From NCBI GenBank assembly GCA_963170055.1, contig CAUJGJ010000166.1, positions 725,001 through 752,500 of the forward strand: DNA of 27,500 nucleotides, in the 5' to 3' direction. Below the pieces are notes generated by a model, which saw only the letters and a program-made list of their open reading frames with translations, made no database searches and had not been told where the DNA came from. Below, in pieces: positions 20,501 through 27,500 of the stretch. The DNA comes from Halisarca cf. caerulea (taxonomy: Eukaryota; Porifera; Demospongiae; Chondrillida; Halisarcidae). Each line of letters opens with the position of its first letter. Within the stretch, counting starts at the first letter, position 1. Made by a program: the position numbers and the translations under genes.

Positions 20501-22006
20501 TAATCTAAAACTCTCTATTATCATGGATCAATCTGTTTATAGTACAATAATATTTAGGAGTATATACGGTAGTACTCCGTTAGATTTTAGCCAACATGCG
20601 AATCTTTGCGCTAAAGTTGCAAGTCATGCACTTCAAGGGGAAGTCGTAGCGAAGTTTTACTGATGGAAGCGGGCAGAAGAGTGCTCAGCTAGACGAAATC
20701 TGTCTGTATTCTTTACCTGCGTTCTGAACAGTATGCGTTCAAAGTCACCAAGTCACGTTTTCGGTCTCTGACGGTTTAATTATGTCAAATACCTTTAACA
20801 ACTTTAATCACTTCAATACGACAATATCTAATTATCTCATGGACGAAAGTTTCGAATCTTGTTCGATATAATAATAATATTATATATAAATGGTAGATTT
20901 ATCATTCCGTCGTTCGGGTGATCGAATCGATCGTGGCGCCGGCCAGAACATCTTTATGGGGCCACTGACTTTCTTTTTGGACTGCACATGCATACGATCG
21001 TGTTGTTGGAGTATGTTTGAAGTAATATGGCGCTCTCGAAGTGTTTAGTTTCATCACTGATGACATCATAAAATAAAACTTAGTAAATGTCCTGGTTAAG
21101 TCATAATATTATTTAAATTTAAATTTTAAATTAGTACAAAGAGCAATTAAGTGCATACAAAACCATTAAGACAAAATGCTTAATAATTAATAAATCATGC
21201 ATAGACACTCAATGGTTATAGTCATGAAATTCCAGCATTCTAGTGACATGTGGACCTATGTAATCTTATAGTGCCTGTCACAGTGTAGCTTGCTAACAAC
21301 TGTCCCACTATATAGGTTGTATACAAGCAAGCCAGACATGTCTCTTCATGCATGATTCATTCATACCTTTCTATGAATAAATTATCCAGGTCACATGCAT
21401 GCAACCATGGCCAATTAAAGAATATGCTCAAAATGATCACTGTTCTTCTGCTTATAGCTATATATAGCACTATATAGTGCCTTGGTGGTGCAAAACCCCA
21501 GCTTTAAATCATGATTTACATGGTTATTTTCTGCTATTGAAGGGCCAATTTACTGGGAAGATAAGCAACAGCCAGAGTAACTTAAATAAATGTGAATTGA
21601 CCATTTTGCCATGTCTGCTGATTATTCACCAAATATTGACAATGTCATGATTTGATTCTTAATTCTAAGGCTTGAGGTTGGCCATGCAAGAACCAGTAGG
21701 GCATGGCCCTACTGGCCCTGACCTTTCTGTTATTTTGGCAAAATCCTCTACTTTTACTAATGCATGGTTTTGTCCCTGAAGGTGGCATGACTTATAATGC
21801 AGAGGGAATCAAGATGTGCTGCTGGCAGAGATTTTAGTTAAATTTGACAGAGAAGTGAAATCAACTGGTGGGCTTACCTATGACTACCGTGTTTCCAAAA
21901 ATTACTGTGCAAATCCAGAAGGAAGTTTCCATTCGCTAATTACAGTTTAGTGCAGTGTATTACATACACCATTTCCAGGGTAACTGTGCAAGAGTATAAA
22001 AAGTCA
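20501..22006. other. Intergenic DNA, no supported gene
   Basis: AT-rich, with only short open frames (for example 48 codons from 20890). It holds one strong hairpin (listed) and a donor-like sequence on the minus strand near 21887 that I could not connect to any protein. Confidence 0.5.
21693..21715. repeat. Perfect 10-bp hairpin
   Basis: ccagtagggc, loop atg, gccctactgg. There is no U-run after it and this is eukaryotic DNA, so it is not called a terminator. Confidence 0.8.
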
Positions 22007-22140
22007 CATTGCAGGGCTCTATCTAGGATTAAATTTTTTTGGGGGAAGCCGGCTTGAGTATTACAATGAATGACTACCACGCAAGATATACAGATAGATT
22101 GATGCATGTATTGTAATTATGTATATAGCATGCAGGGTGA

Positions 22141-22156
22141 TGGGGGGGGGGGGGGT
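22141..22156. repeat. Poly-G run
   Basis: About 14 consecutive G. Similar shorter G-runs are near 11349 and 13857. Confidence 0.8.
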
Positions 22157-22460
22157 AATTACAAAGTATAGTAGGGGGGCAGGCACATGCATGTATGTAT
22201 AAGTGGTATCCTAGACATCTATAAAACACATGCAGTGCAGTGATAATAGAGGTGTATGCAGATATGTATATGGAATGCAGGGAAACTAGGGGGGTCTGGG
22301 GGCATGCCCCCCCAGGGAAAATTTGAGTTTTAGGTGAGATAATGTTGCATTTGAGGCCATTTTAGACAATTCAAGGCCAATTTTCACACCCAATTGCAAG
22401 TAGGGCCTGTATGTATACATGTGCACACATGCATGTGTGTATGTGCGTGTGTGCATGCAC

Positions 22461-22465
<5 letters not shown>

Positions 22466-22516
<51 letters not shown>
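22466..22516. repeat. (GT)n microsatellite
   Basis: About 25 GT units, preceded by gcatgcacgcgcac. Confidence 0.97.
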
Positions 22517-22519
<3 letters not shown>

Positions 22520-22939
22520 TGTATGCCCATATATATTATGGAGTGCAGGAGTATACATACTTACTAGAGGGATCTGGAGGCATGCCTCCCTAGGGGATAT
22601 TTGGGTTTTTAGTTTATATAATGTTGCATTTGAGGCCATTTTAGACCATTCAAGGTAAACTTTGACACTCAAGTATGGCCTACTCCATAGTAATTTGTAT
22701 TGCAGTTGGAATTTTTTTGGGGTGGAAGCTAGGGAGTTTGGGGTGGAAGCTTCCCCCCCACCCCCACTGGATAGAACCCTGCATTGTCCATCGGTGTTTA
22801 AGAGACCGCTATGCTTCTTATTAAAGTTATACACCAGTGTATAACTGTGCCAAGATGTCTGGGCGCTTGCCCATATTATTGACAAATACTGTTGCAGTTT
22901 TCCCACCTATCGTAAGAGCCCAGGGGCGGGGTATATATC

Positions 22940-23062
22940 ACTTAATATACAATGGTATTCAGCCTTTCGAATGTTGCATATGCACTCGCCCTCGGGCATA
23001 TACATAGTGCTTATACAACACTCATGCAAACGGCTGAACGCCATTATATGACTAATACTTAT
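22940..23062. mobile_element. ~120-bp foldback element
   Basis: aatggtattcagcc near 22951 pairs with ggctgaacgccatt near 23030. An inner pair gttgcatatgcact / agtgcttatacaac follows, around a central cgccctcgggc. It is compact, palindromic and non-coding. Confidence 0.6.
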
Positions 23063-23359
23063 TGTTGTGTGGTGACATTGAAATGAATCCAGGACCTGTT
23101 AGCATTTGCCATATTTACCGAAGTATTGTTGAAGACTGAGCACCACACTGTATCTGTGATAGAACCTGTCATGTGACTTTATTCAATTTACAAAATTGCA
23201 ATTGGTTTCGTTTCACTGGTATATACTGTACATCTTGCTAGTAGTAAGACTATGATGTAATAATGAACAAAAAACACTACTAGTATAGCTTGAATTTACG
23301 ATCCTATCACAAACTTAATGTTTAATTATTGAAGTGTTTGAACTTCAAGACATGCATGC

Positions 23360-23517
23360 AATTAATTACAAAACTACATTGACTATTAATATGTACATAT
23401 ATATTGCATGGTGGGCATAATTAGTAGCGGGCACACAATTAACTTAGAGAACTTGATACTCCTCTCTAATATTACCATGCACTAACCTGTGCAGCCTTAA
23501 GCTATAATATACGTGTA
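23360..23517. repeat. Third copy of NHL 3'-flank sequence (outer part)
   Basis: ggtgggca..ttagtagcgggcacacaatt, ctcctctctaat and cctgtgcagcctt match 18640-18722 downstream of gene B. The homology stops at about 23517 and resumes at 25170, next to gene C. Confidence 0.65.
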
Positions 23518-23777
23518 TAGAGCTGTGCAACTGAATACAATAGTAATACAGCAATATTATTTGTGCAAAATTCAGATATTGGCCAACTTTTCCAGCATTG
23601 TGATATCGTGTAATACCGTGGTATTCTCTAAGGTTAGACCCGACTGAGTATTGGAAGGAGTAAACATAATGTGGTATCTTAAGTATATTAATTATAAATT
23701 AAATGACATATTCAAAATCTGTTGATTCAGAAACTGTAGCAGTTACTTATGGGAAACACCACCATTATTGCCAAAAG

Positions 23778-24038
23778 TTACAATATTAAATCAAAATAAA
23801 AATCATGCATGTGGCAATAACGGAAGTCTGATGTGGGGTTTAAATACCCAGGATACAGAGTTAATTCCCGATAGAATAGGTGCAGGCTGTGGGTGAAACA
23901 AGCACTGCAGCTATTCTGTTTGGCTCTGTCAGGGCCGAGAGAAGGAAGTTCTGCCAGCTGACCCCATAAAGTTCGCGAATTGCGAGAGGGGTTCAATAGT
24001 TTGGGCAGCTGGTAATCCTCCAAGTCGTCGAAATACAT
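23778..24038 (-). CDS. Hypothetical open frame, 86 aa, unrecognised
   Basis: Starts ATGTATTTCGACGACTTGGA after aagaaaag. The sequence is acidic at the start (MYFDDLEDYQLP), then mixed with several Cys (NSCSACF). A short frame from a further ATG near 24094 ends in TAA just upstream in the same frame. A donor-like CCTGG|gtattt lies near 23854, so this could be a first exon. No family recognised; coding status unproven. Confidence 0.25.
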   Translation of the reverse strand: MYFDDLEDYQLPKLLNPSRNSRTLWGQLAELPSLGPDRAKQNSCSACFTHSLHLFYRELTLYPGYLNPTSDFRYCHMHDFYFDLIL

Positions 24039-24162
24039 CTTTTCTTCTTAATCATCCTCAGAAATCCACAAAATCTTCTCATAGCTCTTGAACATCTTCT
24101 CCCTTCCCCACATACAGACTGTGTATGCAAGTGGAAACATTTTTAAAAGCTACGCATGCATC

Positions 24163-24216
24163 GGGTCTCGCGATCTTCATTTCTCATCAACACATAGTGC
24201 CGCCATCTTGATTATG
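24163..24216. promoter_or_regulatory. Possible divergent core promoter (TCTCGCGA and CAAGATGGCGGC)
   Basis: TCTCGCGA at 24166-24173 and gccgccatcttg at 24199-24210 (CAAGATGGCGGC on the minus strand) lie within 45 bp. Both motifs are known at TATA-less animal core promoters, the second as the YY1-type element. They lie between the minus-strand frame (start 24038) and a plus-strand ATG at 24214 that could open a short first exon (donor-like GAC|gtaaaa at about 24236). Function inferred. Confidence 0.35.
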
Positions 24217-24357
24217 GCAACCATGACTATGGACGTAAAAAGTGGATATTATGTAGCACACATGCATACATGGCGACTGATTGTCAACGATTCTAATCTG
24301 GGTGACAAGTTTCCTTTGGATGCTGCCTATACAGTTTCAACACTCAGTATACACTGG

Positions 24358-24659
24358 GGGGGTGCCAGTGGCTCAGTAGGTGAGCTCGCATGAAGTTAAG
24401 CTGTGGAGATGGGGTATGAACCCTGGATGGTGTACCATGCAATTTGTGGATTTTTCTCTGCACCCCCCTGCCATCAACTGAGAGAATAGAGGAAAAGATC
24501 ACCTACTGCAGCCACCAGAACTGATTTCAATTTGATTTAATTCGATTGTGTGTTGATGTAGTGTATATATGTTTGTAATTGTGATACTGGGGGCCTTAAC
24601 AGTAGCCTATGGCTAGTGGCTAACCCAGTCAAAATAAGAAATTATTACTATTATTATTA
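24358..24659 (+). mobile_element. tRNA-derived SINE
   Basis: The A box TGGCTCAGTAGG (24369-24380) sits in a D-arm-like gctc..gagc hairpin. The B box is GGTATGAACCC (24413-24423, two changes from GGTTCGAACCC). The spacing is right for an internal RNA polymerase III promoter. A body of about 200 bp follows and then an aaataagaaattattactat type tail ending at the next element. The anticodon and acceptor stems are degenerate, so it is not a tRNA gene. Confidence 0.7.
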
Positions 24660-25087
24660 CACTCAAACTCCCCTTATCTGGGCACCTTGGGACCGGGCAC
24701 TGTCCGTAACTCAGAAAAAGCCGTAACTGGGAATACACAAATACATTTTGTTCATACTGTATAGAGTACAGTACAATATATGCGGACATACTATCACGAT
24801 TGGTAGTTGATCTGGCATATATGTATACGTTACTACGTATGCCAGATCATACATACTATAGGTTACTAGATTCCGCCATCTTTTCAATGTGAGCTCTCAC
24901 TACACGCTATTATTAGGTTAGGTAAGCATAATATTAACAGGGGAAGCCTTTAGCCAAGCAGATAATAGAAATTAGATCATAGACCCTATAATTAGATTCA
25001 TTCACATGACGTCATGTGTTTATGGGGACCTACCCAGTAGACTGAGGTGCCCCCATATGGGGAGTCCGGATAAGGGGAATTTGAGTG
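24660..25087. mobile_element. 428-bp TA-flanked MITE with pogo/Tigger-like ends
   Basis: The left end CACTCAAACTCCCCTTATCTGG and the right end (inverted) CACTCAAATTCCCCTTATCCGG differ at two positions. Both sides are flanked by TA (24658-24659, 25088-25089). An internal inverted pair gatctggcata / tatgccagatc lies at about 24809-24849. It was inserted directly into the SINE tail. A CACTCAAAC..CC terminus with TA target is typical of pogo-like MITEs. Confidence 0.8.
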
Positions 25088-25347
25088 TACTGTGATTAGA
25101 GGAAGCAATACCAAAACGTGGGGATACATACCGAAACTGCATGATAATTTCCGATACCGCACAGCCCTAGCTATGTGCTTAAAAGATTAAAATCAAAAAT
25201 AAAAGTAAACTAATAAAACATTATTAATAAATTGCAATGTATGACATTGCTAGAACCATACTGCCTGGTGGGAACAATTAAGGTACTGAAAGCAATAAAA
25301 CATGAGATGATGATGTCAAACGAGTTCACTTTAGCAAATATCACAAG

Positions 25348-26163
25348 TTAAAGAACAACTATTCTAGAAGCATCAGCTACATATATAAGTCCATTGTCAT
25401 CTACACTGACACCATTAGGTTCAACCAGTCCCAAATCTTTCACTTCGTGTACACACTCACCACTTGTGGTGAAGACAGAGAGCTTCTTGCTATTCTTTGA
25501 GGCTACAACAAGATGGCCGTCTTTAGTTGCAGCTATGCCTGTACAACAGTCTAGGGTGTTACTACCAAACTTGCTGCTAAACTCCCCATCTTGCTGAAAT
25601 ATGGAAACATTATTACTACCATGGTCAGTTACATAGACCAAACCATCATTGTCAATGCACACAAAAAATGGAAAAAGAAAGTTGTAGTCTGGTCCAACGC
25701 ACCCAAAGGAGTATTGAGACTGTCTTCTTTCTCCGAATACATAGATTTTGGGATAGGATACCACGTAGAGTTTCCCATCTTTGTTCACTGCCAGTCCATA
25801 GGGAGCCTCCAGTAAGTCGACGCCGAGTTCCTCAACAAATTCTCCATTTGCCGTGTATACTGTGACATGTGCCATTTTGTCATCGCTAACAGCTATGTTA
25901 CCATCATTAAGTTCAACTATATCTTGTATGTTCTCAGAGTGGTACAGTGGGAGAGTCTTCAATAGTTTACCATTTTTGTTGAAAACACACACTTCAGTGT
26001 GTTCATTATCTGCTGCTAATATAGATCCATTCTTAGCAATGGTTATCCCTACAAACATTCTATCCATCTGAGGATCTTTAAGCTCTCTTTTGATTGATGC
26101 TATGTCTTTGTAGTTCCTCAATTTTTTTTCTGATCCAGACTTTCCGGCCATTTTGTTGGCCAT
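25348..26163 (-). CDS. NHL-repeat beta-propeller protein C (single exon, 271 aa)
   Basis: Starts MANKMAGKSGSEKKLRN; a second ATG four codons in is equivalent to the start of protein B and may be the true one. The leader NYKDIASIKRELKDP (18-31) is followed by NHL blades with cores GITIAKNGSILAAD, GLAVNKDGKLYVV, GIAATKDGHLVVAS and GVSVDDNGLIYVADAS, and a half blade at the end. No RING, B-box, signal or membrane segment. Similarity to B covers the whole protein and the first few bases upstream (atttcgta), then stops abruptly. Function unknown; NHL propellers in TRIM-NHL proteins bind RNA stem-loops or proteins. Confidence 0.87.
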   Translation of the reverse strand: MANKMAGKSGSEKKLRNYKDIASIKRELKDPQMDRMFVGITIAKNGSILAADNEHTEVCVFNKNGKLLKTLPLYHSENIQDIVELNDGNIAVSDDKMAHVTVYTANGEFVEELGVDLLEAPYGLAVNKDGKLYVVSYPKIYVFGERRQSQYSFGCVGPDYNFLFPFFVCIDNDGLVYVTDHGSNNVSIFQQDGEFSSKFGSNTLDCCTGIAATKDGHLVVASKNSKKLSVFTTSGECVHEVKDLGLVEPNGVSVDDNGLIYVADASRIVVL

Positions 26164-26308
26164 TACGAAATAGGAACGTAGGTCTAGTTGGCTCAGAGGA
26201 AGTGTCGGCCACGTTCACATATACGACGTCATCAAATATGTCGCTCAATCGCTGTTAACTGGCGAAACCGAGGGGTCCTCAACACGGTGCAATCTCGTAC
26301 AGTTCAAG

Positions 26309-26516
26309 TGAAATCTCAAGTTAAATCCTGAATTTTGTGCAATCTTAAAATCTGCAATCCCTTGTACGCGTTTTAAATCCTGTGAGAAATCTCCGTCGAA
26401 ATCCCGGCGGAAATCACTAACCCACGGCGGCGTCAAATCTTGGAATCTTGCCTGAAATCCAGAAATCTTATCTGAAATCTGGAAATCTTAGGCGAAATCT
26501 TTAAATCTTGAAATCT
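26309..26516. repeat. AAATC(T)-rich tract upstream of NHL gene C
   Basis: AAATC occurs about 15 times in about 210 bp, as gaaatct, taaatcctg and gaaatcttgg type words at irregular 8-20 bp spacing. It may be a degenerate minisatellite or a regulatory cluster. Confidence 0.6.
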
Positions 26517-26527
26517 CGCTTCTAAGC

Positions 26528-26803
26528 TATTTTACAATCAACAAGCCATCTGCTATGCTGTCAGAGTGCTCCAGTGTGGGAGGCCTTCACTAATTTACCA
26601 CTATTTTCTGTTGATAAATTTCCGGCAGTGTTTTCGTTTATTATCTGCTAATATTGATCTATTTTAGCAGTGGTTACTCCTACAACCATTTTATTCTCTG
26701 AGGATCTTTAACTTCTTTGATTAATGGTATATCTTTGTAGTTCATCAAATGTTTAATATTCTGATCCAGAATTTTCAGCCATTTCATTGGCCCTTATGAA
26801 ATC
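26528..26803 (-). pseudogene. Broken N-terminal fragment of an NHL gene (copy D)
   Basis: Matches the first ~90 codons of B and C plus the few bases upstream. It opens with MAENSGSE, then meets a TAA at codon 10. Later pieces such as MNYKDI, KDP and VTTAKI lie in shifted frames. The part encoding the remaining blades is missing. It is a decayed duplicate. Confidence 0.82.
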
Positions 26804-27202
26804 CCCACATACGTTGCTATAGACATCAAAGCAGGTGCCACTTTGCACCCAATAAATTTCTTGTCACCTATCACAGGCACCTTTACCCAAGCTCACTGTT
26901 AAAGCATATATAGATAGTATTATCTATGGTTAAAGTAACTTAAAAGGTGTGTTGGAATAAAGCAGCTAGGATTGTTAAAAAATAGCAATACATTATAATC
27001 CAGGAATGGTTGACATTTTAAGTCCAGCAATGTATCTCTACCGCTCTTTAATTACTAATAATAGTGACTTCCTTCCTTTCACTAGTCTAAGAATGAAGTG
27101 ACTATATTAGGTGCAATATGGCAACCACATGCACATAGTGACAATTAAGAACAATTAATGTCATGCATAAAATGAGAATAAGAATTAAAATTCATAATTG
27201 TA
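26804..27202. other. Spacer, no gene seen
   Basis: AT-rich sequence. Around 27130-27200 it shows weak similarity to the 3' flank of NHL gene C (ttaattgttc, catttta). Confidence 0.5.
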
Positions 27203-27410
27203 TCATGTTGGAAGACAGCTATTCTGGAAAAATTGATGTACTAGTTATATATTGCAAATTAAAGTCTAAATTATATTGTCATGAAAGGCACATGCATCAA
27301 CATGTGCCTTCGAATACACTTATTACACTAAAATTTTGACCACCTACACACATGAAGCCATTGCTGTCAACAGCAACATCAACAAGTTCGATCATATTGA
27401 TCCAATAATA
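27203..27410 (-). pseudogene. C-terminal remnant of another NHL gene (copy E), possibly split by an intron
   Basis: At 27410-27297 a minus-strand frame reads ...MIELVDVAVDSNGFMCVG...ISVF and stops soon after, resembling the last NHL blade. At 27240-27211 a second piece YINFSRIAVF equals the very end of B and C (SRIAVL). Joining them by a gtaggt donor (27347) and a ctag acceptor (27241) gives a blade of exactly the length in protein A, but the usual stop TAA is CAA here. Either a pseudogene or the last exons of a gene that enters from the right. Confidence 0.45.
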
Positions 27411-27420
27411 GATTTTCTCC

Positions 27421-27500
27421 CTCACACTCACTCACACCCACACCCAAATACACACACACACACACGCACACACACACATACACACACACACATGCACGCA
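27421..27500. repeat. CA-rich microsatellite at the right edge
   Basis: cactcactcacaccc followed by CA runs to the window end. Confidence 0.93.

Larger units (their letters stand above)
22008..22785. mobile_element. ~770-bp DNA element with inverted ends and a 3-bp ATT duplication
   Basis: The left end gcagggctctatctag (22011) is inverted at the right end (ctggatagaaccctgc, to 22782). Both sides carry ATT (22008-22010, 22783-22785). Inside, a module of about 150 bp with ggcatgcc and tgcatttgaggccatttta occurs twice in direct order (about 22270-22410 and 22560-22690), with a GT array between them. G/C runs (gggg, cccc) lie near both ends. Three-base duplications occur in PIF/Harbinger and some CACTA-like elements; the family is not determined. 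Confidence 0.7.
23518..25169. mobile_element. Insertion with hAT-like ends splitting the NHL C 3' flank
   Basis: The left end TAGAGCTGTGC and the right end (inverted) TAGGGCTGTGC bound a segment absent from the homologous flank of gene B. hAT-family elements have TAG/CAG-type ends and 8-bp target duplications; the 8-bp flanks here (tatacgtg / gctatgtg) agree at only five positions. The segment contains a SINE, a TA-flanked MITE and two open frames around a possible promoter, so it is composite or nested. Confidence 0.45.

Noticed and set aside
20890..21036. 48-codon plus-strand frame
   Set aside because: Short, unrecognised and without supporting context.
21880..21950. Minus-strand exon-like segment ending catag|gtaagc
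   Set aside because: Good donor sequence but only 17 codons of unremarkable peptide and no partner exon found.
24214..24393. 60-codon plus-strand frame starting MATMTMDVKSG
   Set aside because: Its 3' end reads into the SINE. Only a very short first exon would be believable, so no separate gene was called.
24358..24435. True tRNA gene
   Set aside because: A and B boxes are present, but acceptor and anticodon stems do not pair and a SINE body follows.

Overview
The window looks like invertebrate metazoan nuclear DNA, most likely a marine demosponge. The signs are AT-rich sequence, short spliced genes with GT-AG introns, an animal-type 4E-BP and a metazoan EMC5/MMGT, a cluster of NHL beta-propeller paralogues, and a very heavy load of CA/GT microsatellites, minisatellites and short non-coding inverted-repeat transposons. 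The host assignment is inference; nothing here names the species.

Layout. (1) 1-927: candidate minus-strand gene, two exons, running off the left edge, with an intron that is almost entirely GT/AC microsatellite. (2) 928-5550: no supported gene; CRE-half-site minisatellite, GT arrays, a 19-bp minisatellite and three foldback elements. (3) 5556-9695, minus: a four-exon gene for ER membrane complex subunit 5 (EMC5/MMGT). Its exons are 59-104 nt and its introns carry a 26-bp minisatellite, a 62-bp minisatellite, CA arrays and at least three MITE-like elements. (4) 12371-13209, plus: a three-exon gene for the translational repressor 4E-BP, with the eIF4E-binding motif, the Thr-Pro/Ser-Pro phosphosites and a C-terminal TOS-like motif. 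(5) 14722-15365, minus: a broken reverse-transcriptase fragment. (6) 15475-16305 (plus), 18933-19748 (minus) and 25348-26163 (minus): three intact single-exon NHL-propeller genes of 271-276 codons. Degraded relatives lie at 26528-26803 and 27203-27410. (7) The space between them holds diverged copies of a segmental duplication, a SINE, TA-flanked MITEs and a possible divergent promoter near 24.2 kb.

Biology. 4E-BP is a target of the mTORC1 kinase and blocks cap-dependent translation by binding eIF4E. EMC5 is part of the insertase that places tail-anchored and multipass proteins in the ER membrane. The NHL genes encode propellers without a visible RING, B-box or coiled coil, so they are probably stand-alone interaction or RNA-binding modules; their role is unknown. 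I see no operon-like organisation; the genes are independent neighbours.

Most notable points: EMC5 and 4E-BP are only visible when exons are joined across introns. Three of the five introns in these two genes begin in, or within about 30 nt of, a long GT repeat at the 5' splice site. The segment around 4E-BP has a second, diverged copy at 17.1-18.7 kb that lacks the 4E-BP interval. The NHL genes form a local family with intact, frame-broken and C-terminally split members.
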